Shown: positions 26,291-34,664 of the stretch, piece after piece
Numbering within the stretch: the stretch's first letter is position 1
Layout: each line of letters opens with the position of its first letter
NCBI RefSeq assembly: GCF_023715685.1
Contig: NZ_JAMBOQ010000001.1
Location: 310,001 to 374,000, forward strand
Reading direction: 5' to 3'
DNA: 64,000 nt
Source: Priestia aryabhattai
Lineage (GTDB): Bacteria; Bacillota; Bacilli; Bacillales; Bacillaceae_H
Translations under genes and position numbers: made by a program
Notes under the pieces: model-generated
What the model was told of the DNA's origin: nothing
Databases searched by the model: none
What the model saw: the letters and a program-made list of their open reading frames with translations, nothing else

Positions 26291-26323
26291 AAAAAAGCTT
26301 GAACTCTCGTTCAAGCTTTTTTT
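26291..26323. terminator. Bidirectional terminator overlapping a stop codon
   Basis: AAAAAAGCTTGAAC and GTTCAAGCTTTTTT form a perfect 14-bp stem with a TCTC loop. The final KKA-stop codons of the minus-strand acetyltransferase form the right arm. Confidence 0.93.
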
Positions 26324-26805
26324 ATGTTCATCTGATAAACAAACTGCTCGCCTTGACTTCCAAAAATACGCCGGTTTGTATCGACAAAGCCGCTTCGGTT
26401 ATATAGATGCTGCGCAGCCGTGTTTTTATGATTCACGCCTAGCACTACTTCATTTTTAGTCGGAAAGTGATGTTGGATAAAAGAAGAAAGAAGTTTCAAT
26501 GACTTTTTGCCAATTCCATTTCTTTGATAATCAGGATGAATGGAATACGACCGTATTAAAAGCGCGCCGAAGCTATCGGTATATTCTTTAACGGCTTCCC
26601 CTGCATCGAGTACGAAAAAACCGGCTAGTTTGTTTTCTACCAAAATCAAAACGGGCGTTCTGTCCTTTTCCTGCTCACACTTCACTATGGCTTCAACAGG
26701 GAGTGCTGTATAAATGAGCTGCTCTTCAGGCAGCGTATAATTATGTATAGACGAGTCGTAGGTTTCACTATAAAACGCTAGCGCTACGTTTTTTGTATTC
26801 TCCAT
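26311..26805 (-). CDS. GNAT family N-acetyltransferase
   Basis: 164 residues. Motif A is IRSYSIHPDYQRNGIGKKSL, followed by VVLGVNHKNTAAQHLYNRSGFVDTNR. Substrate unknown. AAGGAGGG is rather far (about 13 bases) from the ATG. The stop codon is inside a bidirectional terminator stem. Confidence 0.85.
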   Translation of the reverse strand: MENTKNVALAFYSETYDSSIHNYTLPEEQLIYTALPVEAIVKCEQEKDRTPVLILVENKLAGFFVLDAGEAVKEYTDSFGALLIRSYSIHPDYQRNGIGKKSLKLLSSFIQHHFPTKNEVVLGVNHKNTAAQHLYNRSGFVDTNRRIFGSQGEQFVYQMNIKKA

Positions 26806-26850
26806 TTTCTGCTGTACTCCCTCCTTCTTTTTTCATAGTATATCATGCAC

Positions 26851-26879
26851 AAAAAAAGCCGCATAAAGCGGCTTTTTTT
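26851..26879. terminator. Terminator between NAD(P)-binding protein and GNAT genes
   Basis: AAAAAAAGCCGC and GCGGCTTTTTTT pair perfectly (12 bp, loop ATAAA). The last bases touch the stop codon of the gene at 26878. Confidence 0.93.
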
Positions 26880-27519
26880 ATCTAGCGTCGGATACAACGG
26901 TAAAACGTTCGTTTACATGCTCTCCTCGCTCAATTTCATCAACAACAGCAATCGCGTAATCAGCATAGCTGACGTGGCTCTTTCCTTCTGAGTTTAAAAT
27001 GACATGATCTTTTCCTTTTTTATAAGCATCCGTTCGTTTTCCTGAAGGATTAAAAAATGCTGCCGGGCTAATAAACGTCCAATTAATGTCGCTTGTACTT
27101 TCTAAGTCTTTTAAATTTTGAGCTTGATTGTCAGCTGTCGCTTTGTACTCTTCTGGAAAATTAGGCGTATCTGCTAGACGCGTCGTTTTCTCTTCATCGA
27201 CAAACAAACTGCCTGCTCCTCCTACAACAAGAAGACGAACGTCCGGAGCTTGTTTAAATACATGGATTAACGCCTGCCCCGCTTCTACATGAAGATGTTC
27301 TTTTCCTTCAGGAGCTCCAAATGCATTTACCACTGCATCCAAGCCTTCAATATCTTTTGCCGTAATATCAAAGATGTCTTTTTCCAGTGTACGAACATCC
27401 CTTTCTTCTACTTTGCTCGCATCGCGTACAATTGCTGTTACGTCATGCCCACGATTTAAGGCTTCTTTTACGATAAAACTTCCTGCTTTTCCTGTAGCAC
27501 CTACGACTCCAATTTTCAT
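26878..27519 (-). CDS. NAD(P)H-binding SDR-like protein (YwnB/NmrA-type)
   Basis: 213 residues, atypical short-chain dehydrogenase. The dinucleotide motif KIGVVGATGKAGSFIVKEAL is at the N-terminus, then VTAIVRDASKV and LDAVVNAFGAPEGKE. The classical YxxxK catalytic pair is not apparent, as in YwnB/NmrA-like flavin reductase or sensor proteins. GGAGG sets ATG 27519. A single-gene unit; a role in redox or quinone stress would be a guess. Confidence 0.82.
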   Translation of the reverse strand: MKIGVVGATGKAGSFIVKEALNRGHDVTAIVRDASKVEERDVRTLEKDIFDITAKDIEGLDAVVNAFGAPEGKEHLHVEAGQALIHVFKQAPDVRLLVVGGAGSLFVDEEKTTRLADTPNFPEEYKATADNQAQNLKDLESTSDINWTFISPAAFFNPSGKRTDAYKKGKDHVILNSEGKSHVSYADYAIAVVDEIERGEHVNERFTVVSDAR

Positions 27520-27603
27520 TTTAAAACCTCCAGTAAAATTCTCCATACTTAGTAGTAGCCTCTTTTTGTAGTGCTAAAACACATCGGGCGAGTTCAAATA
27601 AGT

Positions 27604-27629
27604 AAAAGGCCTCCTGAAGAAGGCCTTTT
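27604..27629 (-). terminator. Terminator of the MgtC-like gene
   Basis: AAAAGGCCT and AGGCCTTTT form a 9-bp stem. Confidence 0.72.
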
Positions 27630-27649
27630 GACAAAAAATAAATGATTAC

Positions 27650-28312
27650 TTATTCAATTTCAATAAATAACACGTGAGCCATAGAGTGAATTGATTTAAT
27701 CAACTCTACTTTATTTCCTTTCTTTTTTGCCTTTCCTTTTATCTCAACAAAATAAAGCAGTTCCCCTTGATGATGATCCTGGTGAATTTCATAGGATGAA
27801 ATCATAATATTTTCCTTTTCAATCTTGTCAAGCAGCTCATAAATATCCTCTTGATTGGCTGCACGAAACTTAATTAAAATGGAATGAGTAGAAAGAGATG
27901 TAAACATTACGTTCAATATTTCTAAGCCAATCAGCACCAGTACAGTTGCGCTAATGCCGACTGTATACATACCCGCCCCAATTGTTAAACCAATTCCCGA
28001 CGTGGCCCATACGCCTGCGGCTGTGGTGAGCCCTCTAATATGCTGCTTTTGAATAATAATCATACCTGCTCCTAAAAACCCAATACCGCTTACTACTTGT
28101 GCTGCAACCCGGCTCGGATCAAGGGCCATATGATCTTGATGAAGCACGTCTGAAAAGCCATATTTCGAAATTAACATAATCAGCGTGCTACCGACAGCAA
28201 CTAAAAAATGAGTGCGAAAGCCCGCTTCTTTTGCTCTAAATTCTCTTTCTAAGCCAACCAAGGCTCCTAACAGACCCGATAGCGCTAGACGACTAATAAA
28301 AGCTGCGGTCAT
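27650..28312 (-). CDS. MgtC/SapB family membrane protein
   Basis: 220 residues. The MgtC signature GALVGLEREFRAKEAGFRTHFLVAVGST is near the N-terminus, followed by GIGFLGAGMIIIQKQ and GLTTAAGVWATSGIGLTIGAGMY; four or five membrane segments, then a soluble ACT-like C-terminal domain of about 80 residues. MgtC proteins modulate ATP synthase, magnesium or phosphate homeostasis depending on the organism. AAAGGAGGAG precedes the ATG. Divergent from the methyltransferase gene. Confidence 0.87.
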   Translation of the reverse strand: MTAAFISRLALSGLLGALVGLEREFRAKEAGFRTHFLVAVGSTLIMLISKYGFSDVLHQDHMALDPSRVAAQVVSGIGFLGAGMIIIQKQHIRGLTTAAGVWATSGIGLTIGAGMYTVGISATVLVLIGLEILNVMFTSLSTHSILIKFRAANQEDIYELLDKIEKENIMISSYEIHQDHHQGELLYFVEIKGKAKKKGNKVELIKSIHSMAHVLFIEIE

Positions 28313-28378
28313 TTTTTCTCCTCCTTTCTCTTCATCTTCATTTTTTCATAAATGCACCTATTAACTATTTCTATTTTT

Positions 28379-28396
28379 GTTATAATTTACTATAAC
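28379..28396. promoter_or_regulatory. Palindrome embedding a -10-like TATAAT
   Basis: GTTATA-ATTTAC-TATAAC, upstream of the methyltransferase start at 28424. TATAAT inside it could be a -10, but no good -35 is present at 16-18 bases. Confidence 0.3.
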
Positions 28397-28423
28397 CAAT
28401 TTTTGAAGGGGAGGCTAATCAAA

Positions 28424-29233
28424 GTGGATAAAATCATTGATTATTACAGCAGATTCGATGAGTGGGGACGATTAGAACGCGAGCCTATTGAGTTTCAAGT
28501 AAACTGGCATTTTATAAAAAAGCACCTTCCTCCTAGCGGACATATTTTAGATAACGGTGCCGGACCGGGAAGATATGCCTTGAAACTAGCAGAAAACGGC
28601 TACGAATTAACTCTAACTGATTTGACCCCTCATTTAGTTGAAACAGCCAAAGAGAAAGCTTTAGAACGGCAAGTATATAATGCATTTTGTGATTTCCACG
28701 TGGCAGATGCCCGGAACCTTCAATGTTGTTCAGATGAACAATTTCATGCGGCATTAATGCTTGGACCAATGTATCATTTGCAGAAGAAACAAGATCGCAT
28801 TCAAGCCGTTCGAGAGCTTCATCGAGTCACAAAGCCAGGAGGAACTGTCTTTATTTCGTTTATGCCGCGCATTCAGCACGTCATTTCTTCTTTAACATCG
28901 CCGGAGCGTTTAAAACCAAACGACACGGCAAAAGCACTGCATGATTTTTATGAATCAGGCTGCTTTGATCATGCCGAAGAAGGACGGTTTACTCACGCTT
29001 ATTACACTGAGATTGACGATATTATTCCTTTTTTAAAGGAGCACGGATTTCAATGCGTCGAGCTGATTGCCTCTAACGTTGCTTCATCCGTTAATTCAGA
29101 GGAATGGAAGTACTGGCAGGAAACGTCTCCTGAAGAAATGAACAGCATCATTCAGCTGCTTATCCAACAAGCATCGAGCCCTTATCATCTTGGACTGTCT
29201 TCTCATTTACTTTATATCGGGCGAAAATACTAA
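28424..29233 (+). CDS. SAM-dependent methyltransferase, class I
   Basis: 269 residues. SAM-binding motif I is HILDNGAGPGRYALKLAENGY with an acidic residue at the end of strand two (LTLTDLTP); then DFHVADARNL and the post-motif region ALMLGPMYHLQKKQDRIQAV. Typical of ubiE/small-molecule methyltransferases; substrate unknown. The start is GTG with GGGGAGG 9 bases upstream; the upstream in-frame ATG at 28352 has no site. Its stop codon begins a perfect 21-bp hairpin that covers the ribosome binding site of the next gene, so the two are probably translationally coupled. Confidence 0.84.
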   Translation: MDKIIDYYSRFDEWGRLEREPIEFQVNWHFIKKHLPPSGHILDNGAGPGRYALKLAENGYELTLTDLTPHLVETAKEKALERQVYNAFCDFHVADARNLQCCSDEQFHAALMLGPMYHLQKKQDRIQAVRELHRVTKPGGTVFISFMPRIQHVISSLTSPERLKPNDTAKALHDFYESGCFDHAEEGRFTHAYYTEIDDIIPFLKEHGFQCVELIASNVASSVNSEEWKYWQETSPEEMNSIIQLLIQQASSPYHLGLSSHLLYIGRKY

Positions 29234-29276
29234 TAATCACCTCTATGTATCATAGGATACATAGAGGTGATTATTA
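29231..29276 (+). promoter_or_regulatory. 21-bp hairpin burying the downstream ribosome binding site
   Basis: Positions 29231-29251 and 29256-29276 are a perfect 21-base inverted repeat with an ATAG loop. The left arm starts at the methyltransferase stop codon; the right arm contains GAGGTGAT (29264-29271), the ribosome binding site of the gene starting at 29277. No T run follows, so it is not a normal terminator. Confidence 0.85.
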
Positions 29277-29993
29277 ATGAACCGTTTCAAATGGAGTACA
29301 AGCATTTTACTATGTTTGATGTACAGCTTTTTGATTAGCCCTCCCTCGTACGCAAGCGGTGACTATTATTCCTCTTATGCAGAACTGCAGCAGCACGAGA
29401 TTCTCCATCAAGACTACGATATTCGCTACGAACAGCGCTTTAGCTATCTATCCATTATGGCCATTCACGGCGGAGGAATTGAACCAGGTACATCAGAAGT
29501 CGCCAAAGAACTCGCCGATCGCTTTTCCGCTTCTTATTATTTATTCGAAGGCATCAAGTCAAGTAACAACGGAGTTCTGCACATAACCTCAGAAAACTTT
29601 GACGAACCGATTGCTAGAGGGATGTCTCAGCAAAGCATGTCCGTCATGACGATTCACGGCTACAGCGGCAGCCAGCCTATCATATATGTAGGCGGCAAAA
29701 ATCAGCTTTATAAAGAGCTGGTGAAGCAAGCGCTACGCAAAAACAGCTTTACAGTCCGCGACGCCCCTTCTGACATAGCCGGAACAAGCGAGCAAAATAT
29801 TGTAAATGATAATCTTCTAAAAGCCGGAGTACAGCTTGAACTCACAGCCGAACTAAGAAAATCATTTTTCGTAAACCATGATTGGTCGAGAAACAACCGC
29901 ATGAATGTAACACCGCTTTTTCATACATTTGTCACTTCCTTACAAGAAGCATCTTCTTCCTATCAAACTTTCCTTTACTTTCAAGTTCACTAA
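29277..29993 (+). CDS. Secreted poly-gamma-glutamate hydrolase-like protein (YmaC/PghP type)
   Basis: 238 residues. Signal peptide (STSILLCLMYSFLISPPSYA, cleavage after ASG likely). The mature part carries the zinc-peptidase motifs of the poly-gamma-glutamate hydrolase family (PF05908): MAIHGGGIEPGTSEVAKEL, VMTIHGYSG, and the C-terminal GVQLELTAELRKS. Phage PghP of this family cleaves gamma-glutamyl links. B. megaterium strains can make poly-gamma-glutamate, so a housekeeping turnover role is plausible. The ribosome binding site is hidden in a hairpin shared with the upstream gene. Confidence 0.82.
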   Translation: MNRFKWSTSILLCLMYSFLISPPSYASGDYYSSYAELQQHEILHQDYDIRYEQRFSYLSIMAIHGGGIEPGTSEVAKELADRFSASYYLFEGIKSSNNGVLHITSENFDEPIARGMSQQSMSVMTIHGYSGSQPIIYVGGKNQLYKELVKQALRKNSFTVRDAPSDIAGTSEQNIVNDNLLKAGVQLELTAELRKSFFVNHDWSRNNRMNVTPLFHTFVTSLQEASSSYQTFLYFQVH

Positions 29994-30028
29994 CTTATCA
30001 ACTCTTGCCTATTCCTTGATTTCCAGAC

Positions 30029-30067
30029 AAAAAAGCCAGCGCAGTCTGTCTAATCAAACGCGCTGGT
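30029..30067 (-). terminator. Terminator overlapping the end of the split membrane gene
   Basis: CCAGCGC (30036) and GCGCTGG (30060) pair; on the minus strand CTTTTTTG follows. The last codons of the minus-strand frame lie in the right arm. Confidence 0.8.
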
Positions 30068-30563
30068 TCTTATCTATTTCTCTCGCTAAAATAGACCGTT
30101 TAAATCCTTTTTGCTCAAAAAACTCCTTGATTTCACTTGTACTTTGATAAGAAAGCCTAATCACATAGTAGTTAATATATTCAATCCAAGCAAACGCGTA
30201 AAGGCCCAGAAAAAAAGCAAGTCCCTTAACTCCTAACTGCACACAGTGATAAATGAGCACACCTAAACTTAACGCAAGAAGAATTTTATTTAATTTCTTA
30301 AAAAGTAGAAACAACTGAATGTAGTTAGAGGGCAAATGAGAATCTTCTTTTCGGCTCACTCGCCTCCATTTCATACACCAGTACAAGCTTCCTTAAAACA
30401 GGATAAACTCAAGTACGATAAAAGCATACACACTAGAAAATGTTGTTAAATAAAAAGCTAGATGAGAAAACTCATTTAAGTACCCTATCCACAGCACAGC
30501 GAACAGTAAAGTTGCCGTAAGCTCTCCTGTCCACAAGCGAAATAATTTCCGCTTTACTTTCAT
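30054..30563 (-). pseudogene. Small membrane protein gene split by an in-frame TAA stop
   Basis: One reading frame from ATG 30563 (site AGGGGG) to the stop at 30054 would encode about 169 residues, but a TAA at 30393-30395 interrupts it after VLEFILF. Downstream of the stop the same frame continues at once (GSLYWCMKWRR) with similar hydrophobic character for another 110 codons and ends with a charged tail (EIKEFFEQKGFKRSILAREI). No good ribosome binding site precedes the second half. It looks like one four-segment membrane protein with a nonsense mutation; the intact form would most simply have CAA (Gln) or TAY (Tyr) there. It lies 28 bases after the MocR gene. Function unknown. Confidence 0.65.
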
Positions 30564-30591
30564 AGAAATCCCCCTAGCATATCCCTCAATC

Positions 30592-31995
30592 TTACTGTTC
30601 AAACCAAGCTGTAAACAGCAAGTTTACACCTGTTTTTATTTCTTCATCAGACAGTCCCGCAAATCCAAGCAATACATAAGGCGTCTTGTTTTCATCGGTA
30701 CTATGATAATAAATCGACGTTGGATAAATCGTTACCTCTTGCTTGGCAGCTACTTCAATTAGTTTCTGTTCACTCATTCCGTTTTTTACCTTAAGAAGAA
30801 TATGCAAGCCAGAATGTTCTCCAATAACATCTACACGTTCTCCCATAATAGTAGTCAAACAATCTAGAAGCAGCGCTTGTTTTTTCCGGTATGTTGTTCT
30901 CATTTTATTCAAGTGGCGTTCCCAGTGCCCTTCTTTCATAAACAGAAAGAGCGTATGCTGAGGAAGTCTTGAAACAGGCTGTTTAAAAAGCCCACAGTGC
31001 TTCACATAGCTTGCAAGAAGCCGATGTGGCAACACGGCATAACTTATTCGAAGAGAAGGCATCAACGACTTTGAAAACGTACCTGTATAAATAACGCGAT
31101 CGTCTTGATCAAGTCCTTGAAGTGCCGGAATTGGTTTTCCTTTATAGCGAAATTCTCCGTCATAGTCATCTTCTATAATGTAGCCGTTCGTTTTTGCCGC
31201 CCACTCCAGTAATTCAAGCCTTCTTGCAATCGGCATGACCATACCAATAGGAAATTGATGAGACGGGGTAATATACACCGCATCCGCTCCGCTTTCTTTC
31301 AGTTCCTTCACTTTCAAGCCAGAATCATCAAGAGAAATAGGGACAACCGACATACCTTGTTCTTGAAAAACGTGCCTCGTTCGGTGAAAGCCTGGGTTTT
31401 CGAACCCAATTATCTTTTCTTTTCCCAGAATGACAGAAAGCAGCCACATGAGATACTGCGTACCTGCACCTATCACAATTTGCTCCGCTGTACAGCGCAC
31501 TCCTCTTGAATGGTAAAGGTACGCTGCAATTTCTTGACGAAGGAGCAGTTCTCCCTGCGGATGTCCGCTATAAAAAAGCTGGCTTTCATCATGATAAATA
31601 GCTTGCACCGTTAGCTTTTTCCACGTATTATACGGAAATTTTTCCACATTTATCTTTCCATGGCTAAAATCAATGGCAGTCGATTTCCGATCTTTTTGCG
31701 GCAGAGACACATAGACGGGAGACTGTTTTTGAGGTACTACTTCATTTTTTATCTCTTTTACAAATGCTCCTTTCCTGGCTAGTATCTCGATATAGCCCTC
31801 TGCTTCTAATTGCACATAAGCCGCTTCAACCGTATTTTGGCTAATGCTTAAATGAAGAGCTAGCTTTCGTTTAGAAGGCAGTTTTTCATGAGGCGGAATG
31901 GTACCTTTTTGAATTTGTTTCTTTATGTAGGTATAAAGCTGCATGTATAAGGGATCTGCTTTTCTTTTATTAAGCAAAGGCATTAACTCTAACAT
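30592..31995 (-). CDS. MocR family (GntR-aminotransferase fusion) transcriptional regulator
   Basis: 467 residues. N-terminal GntR winged helix (PLYMQLYTYIKKQIQKG; LPSKRKLALHLSISQNTVEAAY), a linker, then a fold-type-I aminotransferase domain with the PLP lysine in YTGTFSKSLMPSLRISY and the conserved EDDYDGEFRY. PdxR and GabR are the known types, sensing PLP or GABA. Divergent from the GNAT gene at 32108, which is the usual clue for its target. Followed on the same strand by a disrupted membrane gene that may once have been co-regulated. Confidence 0.88.
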   Translation of the reverse strand: MLELMPLLNKRKADPLYMQLYTYIKKQIQKGTIPPHEKLPSKRKLALHLSISQNTVEAAYVQLEAEGYIEILARKGAFVKEIKNEVVPQKQSPVYVSLPQKDRKSTAIDFSHGKINVEKFPYNTWKKLTVQAIYHDESQLFYSGHPQGELLLRQEIAAYLYHSRGVRCTAEQIVIGAGTQYLMWLLSVILGKEKIIGFENPGFHRTRHVFQEQGMSVVPISLDDSGLKVKELKESGADAVYITPSHQFPIGMVMPIARRLELLEWAAKTNGYIIEDDYDGEFRYKGKPIPALQGLDQDDRVIYTGTFSKSLMPSLRISYAVLPHRLLASYVKHCGLFKQPVSRLPQHTLFLFMKEGHWERHLNKMRTTYRKKQALLLDCLTTIMGERVDVIGEHSGLHILLKVKNGMSEQKLIEVAAKQEVTIYPTSIYYHSTDENKTPYVLLGFAGLSDEEIKTGVNLLFTAWFEQ

Positions 31996-32107
31996 GGTGT
32001 TCTTTCCTTTCTAACTGATACTATCAAATTTACTATTTCTGACACTTACTTTCAGTTCAGTTTCTTCCTATACTGGACTATATCTTATAACTTAAGGAGA
32101 TGACACA

Positions 32108-32506
32108 ATGACCATCACTTATAAAACCAACGTCGCAATCCGTGCCCAACAAGCCGCTGAAGTGTTTGTACATTCAGGTATTAAACGTCCTGCACAAGAT
32201 CTTAATCGTATTCAAAGAATGCTTGATCACGCTTCTCTTACCATTACCGCTTGGAGCGACAGCGAACTCATTGGCATAGCCAGAGCGTTAACAGATTTTA
32301 GCTACTGCTGCTATTTATCAGATTTAGCGGTCGTAAAAGACTATCAAAACCAAGGAATTGGTACACAGCTCATCAAGCATGTTCAATCAGAAATCGGCCA
32401 AGAAACCGCGCTGATTTTACTTTCCGCTCCTTCTGCTATGAACTACTATCCAAAAGTCGGCTTTCATCAAATTGATAACGGATTTAAAATTGACAGAATT
32501 CGATAG
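32108..32506 (+). CDS. GNAT family N-acetyltransferase
   Basis: 132 residues. Motif A is LSDLAVVKDYQNQGIGTQLIKHV; the C-terminus reads NYYPKVGFHQIDNGFKI. AAGGAGATG stands 6 bases before the ATG. Divergent from a MocR regulator, so its expression may depend on PLP or an amine ligand. Substrate unknown. Confidence 0.85.
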   Translation: MTITYKTNVAIRAQQAAEVFVHSGIKRPAQDLNRIQRMLDHASLTITAWSDSELIGIARALTDFSYCCYLSDLAVVKDYQNQGIGTQLIKHVQSEIGQETALILLSAPSAMNYYPKVGFHQIDNGFKIDRIR

Positions 32507-32538
32507 AAGCGAAGAAATGAGCTTCTCCTTTCTTTTTA
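32505..32538 (+). terminator. Weak terminator after the GNAT gene
   Basis: AGAAGC and GCTTCT (6 bp) followed by CCTTTCTTTTT. Confidence 0.45.
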
Positions 32539-32663
32539 TCCAATAACTCATGAGTTCTCCTTTATAATTAAATAGTACAGAATAAATAGAATATTTTCTA
32601 CATTATTTATACGTACCAATGGTCCCTTAAAATAAACTAAGCCTTCGCGTATAAACTGATGAT

Positions 32664-32692
32664 AAAAAAAGACCTCTTTCCAAGAAAGAGGC
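32664..32692 (-). terminator. Terminator of the amino acid permease gene
   Basis: CCTCTTTC and GAAAGAGG pair (8 bp, extendable with a mismatch), with seven T on the minus strand. Confidence 0.83.
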
Positions 32693-32700
32693 CTCTTCAT

Positions 32701-34104
32701 TTATTTCACTAGCTTTTGCTCAGTTGCAGCTGAACCTTGACTTCGTTTATGGAATCCTTTTGCGTAATACGCGATAATAAGACCGATAAACCATAATGGT
32801 CCGATGACAACTGCAATTCTTGTATCTGGATTATACGCCATGAGAACAACAACAAGCGCTAAGAACGCAAGTGATACATAAGATGTTAATGGAAATAAAG
32901 GCATTTTATATTTTAACTTTGCCTCTTCACCCTTTTTTAACGTTTTGCGATACTTAATTTGAGAAAGCAAAATAATTCCCCACGTCCAAATTGCACCGAA
33001 TGTTGCAATGCTTGTTACCCACGTAAATACTTTGGCAGGCACAATATAGTTTAACGCTACTCCGACTAATAGCGCACCCGCTGATGCTAAAACAGCCTTT
33101 CCTGGTACGCCGCCTTTTGTAAGCTGACTGTATCCTTTTGGCGCTTCGCCGTGTTCTGCTAAGTTGAACAGCATACGGCCTGTACTGAAAATACCGCTGT
33201 TACAAGAAGAAAGAGCTGCTGTTAGCACCACAAAGTTAATGATACCAGCCGCCGATGGAATGCCGATTTTTTCAAATGTTAATACAAACGGACTTCCCTG
33301 TGAACCAATTTCTTGCCACGGATAAATCGACATAATGACAAATAATGCACCGACGTAGAAAATAAGAATACGCCAAAAGACAGAATCAATTGCTCTTGCT
33401 AGAGATTTTTCCGGATTTTTCACTTCTCCCGCGGTAACGCCAATCATTTCAATTCCTAAATACGCAAACATTACCATTTGCAACGACAGCAAAATACCTT
33501 TGAATCCGTTCGGGAAAAGTCCTCCGTTGTCCCATAAATTTTTGATACCGGTCGCAACGCCGCCGTTACCGATTCCAAACACAATCATCAATACGCCAAC
33601 GGCAATCATTAACACAATCGCTAAAATTTTAATAAGTGCAAACCAAAATTCCAGTTCACCATATGCTTTAACAGCTAAGAAGTTAACGGTTGTCATGATG
33701 ACAAGCGCTGATAACGCCCAAATCCAGTTTGGTACATCCGGATACCAATACCCCATATAAATACCAACGGCTGTAATTTCAGCCATACATGTAACAACCC
33801 ATAGAAACCAGTAATTCCATCCTGTTAAATAACCAGCGAGCGGCCCTAAATAGTCACGCGCGTACTTACTAAATGAACCTGCAACAGGTTTTTGAATCGC
33901 CATTTCTCCAAGTGCTCTCATAATAAAAAACATAATCATTCCGCTAAATCCGTACGCCAATAATATTCCCGGCCCTGCTAATTTAATAGCAGATGCAGAC
34001 CCAAGAAACAGTCCTACCCCTATGGCTGCTCCTAAGGACATCAGCGTCACATGTCTTTCTTCTAACCCGCGTTTCAATTCTTTTTCCTGAGTTTTCCCCT
34101 GCAT
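32701..34104 (-). CDS. APC family amino acid permease
   Basis: 467 residues, twelve membrane segments. Opening motif LKRGLEERHVTLMSLGAAIGVGLFLGSASAIKLAGP; consensus region MVMFAYLGIEMIGVTAGEVKNPEKSLARAI; later ALSSCNSGIFSTGRMLF. It belongs to the AAT subfamily (AapA, proline/GABA/histidine permeases). Unlike the permease at 20393 it has no T-box. GGGGAG sets ATG 34104; the longer frame to 34215 has no site. A stretch of about 250 bases upstream holds no gene and one weak dyad (AACGC-N8-GCGTT near 34273). Confidence 0.87.
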   Translation of the reverse strand: MQGKTQEKELKRGLEERHVTLMSLGAAIGVGLFLGSASAIKLAGPGILLAYGFSGMIMFFIMRALGEMAIQKPVAGSFSKYARDYLGPLAGYLTGWNYWFLWVVTCMAEITAVGIYMGYWYPDVPNWIWALSALVIMTTVNFLAVKAYGELEFWFALIKILAIVLMIAVGVLMIVFGIGNGGVATGIKNLWDNGGLFPNGFKGILLSLQMVMFAYLGIEMIGVTAGEVKNPEKSLARAIDSVFWRILIFYVGALFVIMSIYPWQEIGSQGSPFVLTFEKIGIPSAAGIINFVVLTAALSSCNSGIFSTGRMLFNLAEHGEAPKGYSQLTKGGVPGKAVLASAGALLVGVALNYIVPAKVFTWVTSIATFGAIWTWGIILLSQIKYRKTLKKGEEAKLKYKMPLFPLTSYVSLAFLALVVVLMAYNPDTRIAVVIGPLWFIGLIIAYYAKGFHKRSQGSAATEQKLVK

Positions 34105-34352
34105 AAACGTCTCCCCTTTTTCCAATCTGTCAAAACGAGATGAACACAACCTTTTTGTTAGCGCTTTCATATAAGTTCGTGCTAAAAGACAGGCTGTATA
34201 TTTGTATTCTATCACCTTTCTCTCACTTTTCTTTTGTCGAAAAACAAAAAAAATATCGTATCATTTTGTTTAAACGCACAATTAAGCGTTCGCACTGCTT
34301 TTTTAATATGTATTTATTATTGCGCCTAAGTAATAGCATTTTAAAAAAATAG

Positions 34353-34379
34353 AAAAACGCCGACTCAACTCCGTCAGCG
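34353..34379 (-). terminator. Terminator of the DUF1540 gene
   Basis: CGCCGAC and GTCAGCG pair (7 bp, one G-U); on the minus strand TTTTT follows. Confidence 0.7.
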
Positions 34380-34406
34380 CATCGTTCATTTTATGAAAAC
34401 TAGCAT

Positions 34407-34565
34407 TTATCTCGCCGGTTCAAAAGTTTTACAGCCAGGTTCTTCCGTGTCAGAAACATGGTGACTACTTTCAGGACTCACAACGTAAATGGACTCTGCA
34501 CTGCATTTATTTCCGGATTTCCAATACATACACTCATTCACTTCACATAATACACCTTGGGCCAC
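34407..34565 (-). CDS. DUF1540 family small cysteine protein
   Basis: 52 residues. The four-cysteine pattern of DUF1540 is clear: VLCEVNECMYWKSGNKCSAESI, then CKTFEP near the end (Cys 7, 12, 21, 45). The family is common in spore formers, probably binds metal, and has no settled function. GTG start with AAGGAGGG 6 bases upstream. It follows the SAM-riboswitch gene on the same strand but a terminator stands between, so co-regulation would need read-through. Confidence 0.8.
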   Translation of the reverse strand: MAQGVLCEVNECMYWKSGNKCSAESIYVVSPESSHHVSDTEEPGCKTFEPAR

Positions 34566-34633
34566 TGTTATCCCTCCTTTGCTTGTCTTATCTATTTACT
34601 ACCCGAAATATAATACTTCTAACATTTTCACGC

Positions 34634-34658
34634 AAAAAACCGCTTGTTTATCAAGCGG
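34634..34658 (-). terminator. Terminator of the SAM-riboswitch gene
   Basis: CCGCTTG and CAAGCGG with loop TTTAT; six T follow on the minus strand. Confidence 0.83.
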
Positions 34659-34664
34659 ATCTTT

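Noticed and set aside
34273..34290. AACGC-N8-GCGTT dyad before the second permease
   Set aside because: Arms of five bases in an AT-rich region are likely by chance and no promoter could be placed against it.
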